Assembly: GCA_949296775.1 (NCBI GenBank)
Contig: CASFQA010000007.1
Location: 1 to 53,675 of the forward strand
Origin: an uncultured bacterium
Lineage (GTDB): Bacteria > Bacillota_I > Bacilli_A > RFN20 > CAG-826
Direction: 5' to 3'
Length of the DNA stretch: 53,675 nucleotides
Positions 1 to 7,263 of this stretch are shown one piece after another. The position numbers and the translations under genes are program-made. The notes beneath the pieces are model-generated. The model worked only from the letters and a program-made list of their open reading frames with translations, ran no database searches and was not told the origin of the DNA. How positions within the stretch are numbered: position 1 is the first letter of the stretch; each line of letters starts with the position of its first letter.

Positions 1-95
1 CCCACTTTCTTGAAGATGGAAAGGAAGCCGCAGTCGGGCTTAAGCACGTCCATCGGCTTCTCGCCGGGACGCAGTTTGAATTGATTGATATCCAT
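1..95 (-). CDS. N-terminal fragment of an unidentified protein, possibly SGNH/GDSL hydrolase
   Basis: The first 31 codons of a gene that runs off the left edge, starting at the ATG at 95. The peptide begins MDINQFKLRPGEK and continues through CGFLSIFKKVG. The Cys-Gly-Phe...Ile-Phe-x-x-Val-Gly stretch resembles what precedes the GDS motif in a Firmicutes family of SGNH/GDSL hydrolases, but the catalytic block itself lies outside the window. The function is therefore a guess. A good promoter sits directly upstream and implies a leaderless start. Confidence 0.45.
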   Translation of the reverse strand, partial: MDINQFKLRPGEKPMDVLKPDCGFLSIFKKV

Positions 96-101
96 GCAAC
101 A

Positions 102-130
102 ATTTTTGCCCAGCGGAAATAAGAAGTCAA
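102..130 (-). promoter_or_regulatory. Promoter of the edge gene, leaderless type
   Basis: Reading the minus strand, TTGACT (130-125), a 17-base spacer, AAAAAT (107-102), then only six bases to the ATG at 95. No Shine-Dalgarno can fit, so the mRNA would start at or next to the start codon. Confidence 0.5.
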
Positions 131-135
131 GGCGA

Positions 136-141
136 TATAAT
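136..141 (+). promoter_or_regulatory. -10 element TATAAT of the XRE regulator gene, leaderless type
   Basis: A perfect TATAAT lies eight bases before the ATG at 150. No convincing -35 is seen at 16-18 bases upstream and no purine-rich ribosome site is present, so a leaderless transcript is likely. Confidence 0.5.
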
Positions 142-149
142 TATTTAAG

Positions 150-479
150 ATGAGCGAATTGGAGCAGTCGGTCCTAACCCGGATAAAGGAAGCGATCGAA
201 GGTCAAAAACTAACCCAAGCCGAATTGGCGCGGAAAATGGGTTGGCCCCAATATCGGGTTTGCCGCTTGCTTAACGGCCATCCTTTCCCTAATTTGGATG
301 AGCTTGTTCTTTTCGCATCCGTCCTCAACCTCTCCTTGCCCTACCTATTGGGGATAAGCGAAAGGCAAGCCTCCGATTTGACGCCAAGGCAACAAGAACT
401 GCTTAAAAAATATCAATCATCCGATACGGGTACCCGGATGATCGTCGACAAAATCCTCGACATGAATCCGAATAAATAA
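150..479 (+). CDS. XRE-family helix-turn-helix transcriptional regulator
   Basis: A 109-residue cytoplasmic DNA-binding protein. Residues about 10-66 form a Cro/C1-type helix-turn-helix: KLTQAELARKMGW gives the first helices, PQYRVCRLLNG the recognition helix, followed by the usual LDELVLFASVLNLSLPYLLGI tail. The remaining 40 residues are a short charged helical tail without a recognised sensor domain. It is divergent from the truncated gene at the left edge, with both promoters packed into about 55 bases, so it may control that gene. The target is unknown. The start is fixed by a TATAAT eight bases upstream. Confidence 0.85.
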   Translation: MSELEQSVLTRIKEAIEGQKLTQAELARKMGWPQYRVCRLLNGHPFPNLDELVLFASVLNLSLPYLLGISERQASDLTPRQQELLKKYQSSDTGTRMIVDKILDMNPNK

Positions 480-504
480 ACGCGGTTTTGCGCTACTAAA
501 GCGA

Positions 505-2406
505 TTAAGCCTGCAAACATGGGCCGGATAAGGACCGGTATTTGTCTTCGATCTCCTGCCTTACCTGCCGACACAAAGATTGCGGCAAGCCCAGGTCAAG
601 CAGAATGGCGAGGGTGTGGGTGAGGTAGCGTTTAAACGCCTCCATGGCCGTGGGGTCGGGGAAGGAATAATCGACATAGGGCTGGTCAAAGGAACGGGAG
701 CTGACCTCAAAGGAGAAAACCGAATTCCCCTTCTCATCATAAGAAGAGTAGAAGGAAAACTCCCCGGTCGAATTGGCGTAGCTTTGCGTCATGTCGATCG
801 ATAAGTCGCCAAATTGCTCCACCGCCTCGTGTTCAAAGGCTTCCCTATACCAACGGGTAAGCCGCTCAGGGGCGGAATATTCATCGATCCAGGATTCGGC
901 TTCATCGACCCCATAGGCGGCGTCGGACCCCTCGTTTCCATCATAGGCCAACAGCAACGCCGACTCCAGGTGATAGGCCTGATTCGCTAAGTAAAGGCGG
1001 ACGTCCGACCCCCGGCAATCGAAATAGGCGTAATCGTCATAGTCTTTCTTTAAGGGTTCGCGCAGAGTCAACTGGAAGCAGATTTTTTCGGCTTTGACCA
1101 GCCGGTCGGCCCCTAGGAAAGGGAAATGCATAGACGAAACGCAATCCCGATCGGCTAAGCATAGAATGCAGGTTTGGCTCCCCTTTGGCCCCTTGCATCG
1201 GACCGACAGCCGGGAACTGCCTCGATATTGGGCCCAGAAAGGGCTGAATTCGCCAAAGCACCCGCATAATTCCTCACTGGAAAGTTGGTAAGGCAAATCA
1301 AACGGCCGATTCAAAACGCAGGTGGCGCCGATCCGTTTGACTTCGTAATCGGCTTTCAAGTCCTTATAGACTTTCTCATCGCCGTAGTTGTAACGCTCAG
1401 CCGCCCGCTGCTCATAAACCTTCAATCCGAGGAATAGGTTGCTAAGCGAGCCGTAATTGGTCGCCTGGTCAAGGCGAGAAAGCCGATAGGCGAAAGGGCC
1501 GATTGAAAAGTAATCCTCGCTCGAGAACACCAGCGGGTAGTTCTTGACCAGCAGCAAGGTCGCCATCCACTTGTCTTTGCCGACGAATCTTCCGTCGACG
1601 TAGAAATCCGAAAGCTTATAGGCGGCGTCGGCCACGCCCATGGATAAAGCCTCGGTAAAGGCCTTGTAAGCGTTGACGTAATCGGGTTTGCCGCATCGGC
1701 CATAATAATAAATATAGCCGAGGTTAAGCTTTGCAATCGGGTAATTGAGCTTCGATCCGAGCTTATAGTATTTTTTCGCCATTCTGAAATCCGGCTTAAC
1801 CCCGAGCGGCGAGACCGGGTCTTCCGGGCCGCCGTAATAATTAGCACCAAGCATATTGGCCGCCCAACCGGAACCGAAACTGGCGAGTTTATGCAGGGCG
1901 ATGAGAAAAAGCTCTTTTTCCTCTTGGCTTAGTGACGAAGGGGAAGGACGGGATAAAACATACTCGGTCAGCATCTCGAGCTCGATCTCGCTGAACCGCC
2001 TTTTCTCTGGCTTCTTATGCCGTTCGGTCAATAGCCGCCCCAATTCCCGCTTTAGGCATTTGGCGAAGGCGAGGTAGGCTTTCTTCTCGTGGCTACCCAC
2101 CGGGCAAAGCTTCATCGCGACCAAGCAAGCCACCCGGCAAACGTAGTCAAACCCCGGGGCGGACTTATTCTCGTCCACCAAAGCGTAAAGGAAATAAAGG
2201 AACACCCGAAAATCCCTTTCGCTCACCTTTCCTTGGATATAATCGTCAAGCCACGGCAAAATGATCCGATGGGTCAATAAAGGGGCTTTTGGATCATCGG
2301 TTATCGGCTCGTTCCTTTCGAAAGGGGAGGTTTTCGACAGCCTGACGTAACCGCGGACCTTGCGACGCCTTAAAACATCGTCGGCCTGGAAATAGGAAGG
2401 GTTCAC
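505..2406 (-). CDS. Sel1-repeat protein of unknown function
   Basis: A 633-residue protein with no signal peptide or membrane segment. Residues about 175-310 contain Sel1/TPR-like helical repeats (GSGWAANMLGANYYGG, AKKYYKLGSKLNYPIAKLNLGYIYYYG, AYKAFTEALSMGVADAAYKLSDFY). These are known in other proteins as protein-protein interaction scaffolds. The segment after about 370 is unrecognised and rich in cysteines (CGC, then CKGPKGSQTCILCLADRDC), which could bind metal. It starts inside the stop of the upstream flavin-reductase-like gene (ATGA overlap), so the two are translationally coupled and probably act together. No enzymatic motif is seen. Confidence 0.75.
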   Translation of the reverse strand: MNPSYFQADDVLRRRKVRGYVRLSKTSPFERNEPITDDPKAPLLTHRIILPWLDDYIQGKVSERDFRVFLYFLYALVDENKSAPGFDYVCRVACLVAMKLCPVGSHEKKAYLAFAKCLKRELGRLLTERHKKPEKRRFSEIELEMLTEYVLSRPSPSSLSQEEKELFLIALHKLASFGSGWAANMLGANYYGGPEDPVSPLGVKPDFRMAKKYYKLGSKLNYPIAKLNLGYIYYYGRCGKPDYVNAYKAFTEALSMGVADAAYKLSDFYVDGRFVGKDKWMATLLLVKNYPLVFSSEDYFSIGPFAYRLSRLDQATNYGSLSNLFLGLKVYEQRAAERYNYGDEKVYKDLKADYEVKRIGATCVLNRPFDLPYQLSSEELCGCFGEFSPFWAQYRGSSRLSVRCKGPKGSQTCILCLADRDCVSSMHFPFLGADRLVKAEKICFQLTLREPLKKDYDDYAYFDCRGSDVRLYLANQAYHLESALLLAYDGNEGSDAAYGVDEAESWIDEYSAPERLTRWYREAFEHEAVEQFGDLSIDMTQSYANSTGEFSFYSSYDEKGNSVFSFEVSSRSFDQPYVDYSFPDPTAMEAFKRYLTHTLAILLDLGLPQSLCRQVRQEIEDKYRSLSGPCLQA

Positions 2407-3350
2407 TTTCGTTCCTTCTCCGCCTTCCGCTTGTCGTTTATCTCCTTCATCACCTTCTCGTCGATGATCGAGATATCATGCTCTTTTGCATATTTGACGC
2501 AGCCGTTGAGGACGAGCTTAAGAAAGACCCGTGGCACTTTGACGAGCATCGCGCAGGCCTCGTCGGTGAAATGGACGTTGGGGTCGATCCGGTCGGCGGC
2601 GAAGCGGACCCCGCCGATATTGTTGGTATTGATTTCCGGAATCGGGCATTTCAAAGCCTTCTTGAACTTGGTGTACCAGAAATAGGTCGAATCCCGATAC
2701 CCGAAATCGATCGGGACCTTGGGGAAATCCTTGGCCTTGACCCCGTTGATGATGGCGGAATGGTATTTCTCCTTCATCAAGATTTTGTCGATCTTGAGGA
2801 TGAAATGGCAGCCGAACCTCGAGGTGATGCCGTTGAAGTTGCGGTATGGCCCCTCAACCCCGTCTAACTGCCCGACTTTTCCCTTATCCTCATAAGCGTC
2901 CTCTAAGCTATCGTCCCAAGTGCATTCGAATACCTGATAGGCTTTCTTGATGACCAAGGGGCGGTCGGTCCCTTCGGCCAAGCCTTGCTCAAGCTCAAAT
3001 GGGCAACCCGCCATCTTCTCCTTGGTGGTTTGGCCCGGGAAGCCAAGCTTGACGGTGGCTTGGAAATCCTTGTAGGAATCCTCTAGGAAGTTAAGCGCGC
3101 ATTTCCCCCTTTTGAGGATATTCTGGGCGGTATTCGAGGAATTCCGCACCTCAAGTAACATCGCGTAATAATCCTTCCCGGCGATGTAATAAGGAAAACA
3201 AAGGGAATAAGCGCCGAGATTGGTCTGGCCCTCGTCGTCTAAAGTCGAGATAAGGATGGTCGGCATCGGAAAATAAGCGCTCGATTGATAGAAATTATCG
3301 ACGATGCGCAAATCTTTGAAACTGGACACGGCTAATAACCTCCGCCCCAT
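2403..3350 (-). CDS. Flavin reductase-like protein with C-terminal PCP_red-like domain
   Basis: A 315-residue protein. Residues about 20-230 look like an FMN-binding split barrel of the flavin-reductase family: FPMPTILISTLDDEGQTNLG at the start, then NSSNTAQNILKRGKCALNFL. The last 50 residues (FTDEACAMLVKVPRVFLKLV, then YAKEHDISIIDEKVMKEINDKR) match the pattern of the small helical PCP_red domain otherwise known from the C-terminus of light-independent protochlorophyllide reductase subunit B and scattered proteins. It probably binds FMN and has a redox role, with substrate unknown. A ribosome site AAAGGA precedes the ATG. It is the first gene of a two-gene unit with the Sel1 protein. Confidence 0.75.
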   Translation of the reverse strand: MGRRLLAVSSFKDLRIVDNFYQSSAYFPMPTILISTLDDEGQTNLGAYSLCFPYYIAGKDYYAMLLEVRNSSNTAQNILKRGKCALNFLEDSYKDFQATVKLGFPGQTTKEKMAGCPFELEQGLAEGTDRPLVIKKAYQVFECTWDDSLEDAYEDKGKVGQLDGVEGPYRNFNGITSRFGCHFILKIDKILMKEKYHSAIINGVKAKDFPKVPIDFGYRDSTYFWYTKFKKALKCPIPEINTNNIGGVRFAADRIDPNVHFTDEACAMLVKVPRVFLKLVLNGCVKYAKEHDISIIDEKVMKEINDKRKAEKERK

Positions 3351-3421
3351 ATTGTCCTTTCCCTTTGCCCTTGGGGCAAGAGGAAATATGGGTGTTATTT
3401 AAGCTAGGATCCCGCCAAAGC

Positions 3422-3434
3422 CGCGATAATCGCG
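3422..3434. promoter_or_regulatory. Palindrome CGCGATAATCGCG upstream of the flavin-reductase gene
   Basis: A perfect 6-1-6 inverted repeat in the 152-base gap between the xylulokinase stop and the flavin-reductase start, about 70 bases before the latter. It is a candidate operator. A second small hairpin, TTGCCC-CAA-GGGCAA, lies just before the ribosome site of the same gene. Confidence 0.3.
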
Positions 3435-3502
3435 ACTTCCCCTTCCTCAAGCCGATTCCCTCCACTAGTTAGGGACGAATCGATTGAAAAAGGAAGCGAA
3501 GT

Positions 3503-4951
3503 TTATGACTCAAACTGTTTGGCCAAAGGATACAGCTTCAGATAACGTTGATAACGCTTCCGGTAATAGGAGACGAGGCTATCGATGGGTTTGACGAGGA
3601 CCCGCTCCTTATTCAGCCGTTTCGCGATCGAGGCCACCGCTTCCCCGCTTACGCCAGAAATCGCCAAGACCGCCGCCCCATAGCTGGGCCCCTCGTCGAT
3701 ATCGGGAATGGCCAAGTCATGGTCGAGGACAGTGGCGAGCAGCTTGGCCCATAAAGGCGACTTCGCCCCGCCGCCGGTTAGGATAAAAGGCAGGGAGGAG
3801 GTGAGCTTGCCGGCCTCAATCATTTCCCTGATCCCGAAGCAGACCCCCTCAATCACCGCAAAAGCCATGTCCTTTGCATCGTTTTGCATCCTTAAGCCCA
3901 TAAACATGCCGCTAGCTTCCGGATCGTTATGAGGGCATCTTTCCCCGTTTAGATAAGGCAGGAAATAGACTCCGTTATGGCCTAGCAAAGGCTCAAGGGA
4001 ATCAAGCAAAGCGGCGATATCCTTTTCCTTGGTGAGCTCGGCCCACCATGCTAAGCAAGAGGCAGAGGAAAGCATGCACCCAAGATGGAGATAACTCGGT
4101 GAGGGGAAGGCGAAGACATGCATCGAGTCGTTATGGGTCGGCATCCGGCCAACGGGAGAAAAAACGGTCCCGGAGGTCCCGAGGCTGATCCCGATCACCT
4201 TTTCCTTGACCACCCCGATCCCGATGGCGGCCGCCACGTTGTCCGCCGCCCCCATGATGACCTTGACGTCGTCGTTGAAACCGAACCGGGCGGCGACATC
4301 CTCCTTGACGTAACCTAGGCAATAAGTCGAGGGGTATAAAGGAGGGAAAAGATCGGCGTCGAGCTTGAATAGCTTCATTAATGGACGGGAATAGGTTTTG
4401 GTCCGGGGGTTGAAAACCAACGTCCCCGAGGCATCGGAATACTCGCTCCCCAACCGATGGGTCAATAGGAAGGAGAGGTAATCCTTCGGCAAAAGGATAT
4501 GCCTGACCTGCCCCCACCACTCGGGATCGATTTTCCGGCGATGGATGATCTTAGGCAAGGAAAATCCGGGATAGGAAATGTTGCCCGTTTCCTTGACCAA
4601 GAGATCATGGTCCCGTTCATTGATCTTCGCCGAAACGTCTTTGGCCCGGCCGTCGTTCCAAAGCCAGGCTTTGCCCAGGGGCCGGTATTGCTCATCAAGC
4701 GAGACCACCCCATGCATCTGCCCGGAGAAGGAGACGGCCTTGACTGAGCTCGGGTCTTGGTGGTCCAGCAAGCCTTCCAGCCCGTTCCATAACGCCTCCT
4801 CCCAGTCGGCGGGATCCTGCTCGGAGGCGAAAGGCTCATCCGAATAGACCTCATAGCTTTCCCTCGCCCTAGCCAAAACCCGGCCCCCCTCGTCGATGAG
4901 GAGGAGCTTAAGCGCGCTGGTGCCGAGATCGATGCCGATGTAGGTGTTCAT
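3503..4951 (-). CDS. xylB: Xylulokinase-type FGGY sugar kinase
   Basis: A 482-residue cytoplasmic ATP-dependent pentulose kinase. The FGGY_N domain begins with GIDLGTSALKLLLID. The substrate-side SGQMHG (76-81) is typical of xylulokinases. The catalytic aspartate is in MGAADN (D237). GISLGTSGTVF and FILTGGGAKSPLWAKLLATVLD mark the ATP-binding FGGY_C domain. The length is normal for the family. Its ATG overlaps the stop of the upstream isomerase gene, so ketose made by that enzyme would be phosphorylated here. L-ribulose or another ketopentose is an alternative substrate. Confidence 0.88.
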   Translation of the reverse strand: MNTYIGIDLGTSALKLLLIDEGGRVLARARESYEVYSDEPFASEQDPADWEEALWNGLEGLLDHQDPSSVKAVSFSGQMHGVVSLDEQYRPLGKAWLWNDGRAKDVSAKINERDHDLLVKETGNISYPGFSLPKIIHRRKIDPEWWGQVRHILLPKDYLSFLLTHRLGSEYSDASGTLVFNPRTKTYSRPLMKLFKLDADLFPPLYPSTYCLGYVKEDVAARFGFNDDVKVIMGAADNVAAAIGIGVVKEKVIGISLGTSGTVFSPVGRMPTHNDSMHVFAFPSPSYLHLGCMLSSASCLAWWAELTKEKDIAALLDSLEPLLGHNGVYFLPYLNGERCPHNDPEASGMFMGLRMQNDAKDMAFAVIEGVCFGIREMIEAGKLTSSLPFILTGGGAKSPLWAKLLATVLDHDLAIPDIDEGPSYGAAVLAISGVSGEAVASIAKRLNKERVLVKPIDSLVSYYRKRYQRYLKLYPLAKQFES

Positions 4952-6441
4952 TTAGCGAAAGGGTTTTCCTCCGGATAAGGTTCGTTTATCGAACGATTAT
5001 AGCCGATGGATTTTATTCCTAAATAGGAAAAGACGTCGTAGAGTTCCTTTCCGATATGGGCGAAGGCCACCGCCGCGTGATGGGGGAAATGGTTGGCTAG
5101 CAGTTCATAACGGTAAAACCGCCCCATCTCTTTGACGGCGAAGATGCCGATGGAGCCAAACGACCGGGTGGGTACCGGTAAAACCTCCCCCTCGGCCACA
5201 TAGGAGCCCAAACTCCCGTCGGCATGGCCTTGGAGGCGAAAGATGGTGACGTCTCCGGGAAGGATGTCCCCCTCGATGGTCCCGTTAGTCACGTCCTCAG
5301 GAAGCGTCCGAGCCATGATCCGCTGATTGGCCATATGGGGATGGCAAAGCTTGGCAGAGCAGGTGTTGCCGCAATGGAAGCCCATGAAAAGATCGGAAGG
5401 CTTATAATCGAATTTCCCTTTGATATCCGCCTCAAAAATCCTGGCGGGAACGGTGTTGTTGATGTCTAGCAAAGTCGGGGTATCGGAAGAGAGGGCCATC
5501 CCGATCCATTCGCTAAGCGCCCCATAGAGGTCGACTTCGCAGGATACCGGATATCCCTGGGCGGCCAACCGAGAGTTGACGTAGCAGGGGACGAAGCCGA
5601 ATTCGGTCTGGAAAGCCGGCCAGCATTTAGTCGACAACGCCACGAACTCCCGTTCGCCTTTATGCTCTTTGATCCAATCGAGGAGGGTCAATTCGTATTG
5701 GGCGAGCCGAGGCAGCACCTTTTCGATGTAATGGCCTTCCCCGAGTTCCTTCTTCATCTCCTCCTCAACCGCGGCGATCCGGCCATCGTCAGCATGGGCG
5801 TTGAAGGATTTGTATAAATCGAGCTCGCTGTTCTCCTCAACCTCGACTCCCAAATCGAAGAACCCTTTTATCGGGGCGTTGCAGGCAAGGAAATTGGTCG
5901 GCCGGGGGCCGAAGGAAATGAGCTTAAGATGCTTAAGGCCATAGATAACCTTGGCAAGGCGAGAGAAATACGATAGTTCCCTCGCCCCATCTTCCGGCAA
6001 AACCACCGGGTTAGCCGGGATATAGGCTTTCACACCGCGCAGATTGAGATTGTAGGAGGCGTTAAGCAACCCGCAGAAGGCATCGCCCCGCTGATCGATA
6101 AGGTCGTTGTCCTCTTCCTCGGCCGCCGCCATGACCATAACCGGCCCCGAGGGAAACTCAGCCCAATGCTTGGCAAGCATCGTCTCGGCGATTTCCGGAC
6201 CGAAGTTGCCCAAATACACGCATAAGGCGTTGCAGCCGGCCTTCAGGCATTGGCTATAAGCGGTCATCATGTCGATTTCGCTCTCGACGATGATGGTTGG
6301 GCAGAAATAGACGTCGTTTTCGCCGAGCCGCCCTTGGCAGGCGGCCTTAAGCGACTCCATCCGACGCCGGGAAAGCGACTCGGGAAAACAATCCCTGGAG
6401 ACGCCGACCACGCCGATTTTGATTTGGGGGATATTGTTCAT
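4948..6441 (-). CDS. L-fucose/L-arabinose isomerase-family protein
   Basis: A 497-residue cytoplasmic enzyme of the L-fucose isomerase-like superfamily, which interconverts aldoses and ketoses with a divalent metal. Visible family features: the N-terminal KIGVVGVSRDCFPESLS, ALCVYLGNFGPE, the metal-site regions CEVDLYGAL, TLLDINN and GFHCGNTC, and a C-terminal FPHHAAVAFAHIGKELYDVF. With the coupled xylulokinase gene it forms an isomerase-kinase pair feeding a pentose or deoxyhexose into central metabolism. L-arabinose would fit the neighbouring arabinofuranosidases but is not proven. Its start overlaps the end of a broken upstream reading frame (ATGA). Confidence 0.82.
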   Translation of the reverse strand: MNNIPQIKIGVVGVSRDCFPESLSRRRMESLKAACQGRLGENDVYFCPTIIVESEIDMMTAYSQCLKAGCNALCVYLGNFGPEIAETMLAKHWAEFPSGPVMVMAAAEEEDNDLIDQRGDAFCGLLNASYNLNLRGVKAYIPANPVVLPEDGARELSYFSRLAKVIYGLKHLKLISFGPRPTNFLACNAPIKGFFDLGVEVEENSELDLYKSFNAHADDGRIAAVEEEMKKELGEGHYIEKVLPRLAQYELTLLDWIKEHKGEREFVALSTKCWPAFQTEFGFVPCYVNSRLAAQGYPVSCEVDLYGALSEWIGMALSSDTPTLLDINNTVPARIFEADIKGKFDYKPSDLFMGFHCGNTCSAKLCHPHMANQRIMARTLPEDVTNGTIEGDILPGDVTIFRLQGHADGSLGSYVAEGEVLPVPTRSFGSIGIFAVKEMGRFYRYELLANHFPHHAAVAFAHIGKELYDVFSYLGIKSIGYNRSINEPYPEENPFAK

Positions 6442-7030
6442 TGGGGAACCTCTTTTCTAAGTATAGCAAGAATGCGACCAACCGTTTTGCTTAAATAGGC
6501 CTTATCCGATCTTAAGATGTCGCCGCTCTTGATGACGGGATTTAGGATTGGATCCTCTTCTTTAAGCGTCGAGGCGTCTAGACAACGGGCTTCTTCGTCA
6601 TAATCCCAATAGAAGACCTCGGTTGAGAAGGATAAGCCTCATCGACGATGGCAATGTAACGGGAAGAGCCGACTTTCAGAAAATAACGATCACCAAGCGA
6701 ATATAGCCCTACCTGAAGGCCTTGACGTAATTGGCGGTCGCCTCCAAACCATCGCGATAAACCTCCTCACCCAAATAGTAACCGAGCCCGGTCGAGGGAT
6801 CGCGGTAGCCGAACCGGTCACATTAGCGTCAAAGTCAGACTATGCCCGACCTCGATTTCGCTGACCGCGGCATTAATGCTCAAGTTGATGACCGGCAAAG
6901 TAACCGGGGTCGACTCCTCGCTGGGAGTGGTTTCGCTGATATCCGATGAAGAAAGAGAAGAAGAGGTGACTTTATTGCAAGAAAAGGCGAATAAGGCCGA
7001 TATAAGCAAGAAGAGTAAGGGTTTGCACAT
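6438..7030 (-). pseudogene. Decayed lipoprotein gene heading the isomerase-kinase operon
   Basis: Reading from a good start (GGAG ribosome site, ATG at 7030), the first 71 codons give a lipoprotein: MCKPLLFLLISALFAFSC with a Cys lipobox, a Ser/Thr/Glu-rich linker, then VINLSINAAVSEIEVGHS. The frame stops at 6818. Further coding-like pieces follow in shifted frames: FGYRDPSTGLGYYLGEEVYR, then VGLYSLGDRYFLKVGSSRYI, then EVFYWDYDEEARCLDAST continuing to a TGA that overlaps the isomerase ATG. At least three frameshifts or deletions are needed to join them. The surviving ATGA coupling shows it was once a full gene in this operon. Sequencing error is an alternative for one shift but not easily for all. 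Confidence 0.65.
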
Positions 7031-7210
7031 AATATTTCTCCAAAAGAATTGTATTCCTGACCAAACCGGACCGGAAACCGGATTTGTTGGCAAAGAATGT
7101 AAAAAGTAGGTAATCAGCCGATTAACGGAGGCAATGAATAAGCAAAATCGGCCATCCATCGAATAAAAAGTATTCGTATATACAATTTTATGCTTTCCGC
7201 TGACAATGCC

Positions 7211-7226
7211 TTGTAAGCGCTTACAA
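7211..7226. promoter_or_regulatory. Perfect palindromic operator TTGTAAGCGCTTACAA (cre/LacI type)
   Basis: A 16-base perfect palindrome directly upstream of a TATAAT (7229-7234) that serves the secreted-protein gene at 7264. Its core TGTAAGCGCTTACA matches the CcpA catabolite-response consensus TGWAARCGYTWNCW at every position, and it equally fits an operator of another LacI-family repressor. Its place in the -35/spacer region predicts repression. The divergent lipoprotein/isomerase side could also be affected. Confidence 0.7.
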
Positions 7227-7228
7227 CG

Positions 7229-7234
7229 TATAAT
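7229..7234 (+). promoter_or_regulatory. -10 element TATAAT of the secreted module protein gene
   Basis: TATAAT beginning two bases after the palindromic operator. The transcript would start near 7241 and carry an AGGGAG ribosome site 11 bases before the ATG at 7264. No strong -35 is visible where expected. Confidence 0.55.
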
Positions 7235-7263
7235 TTTCGAACATAGAGGGAGATCCAAGATAC

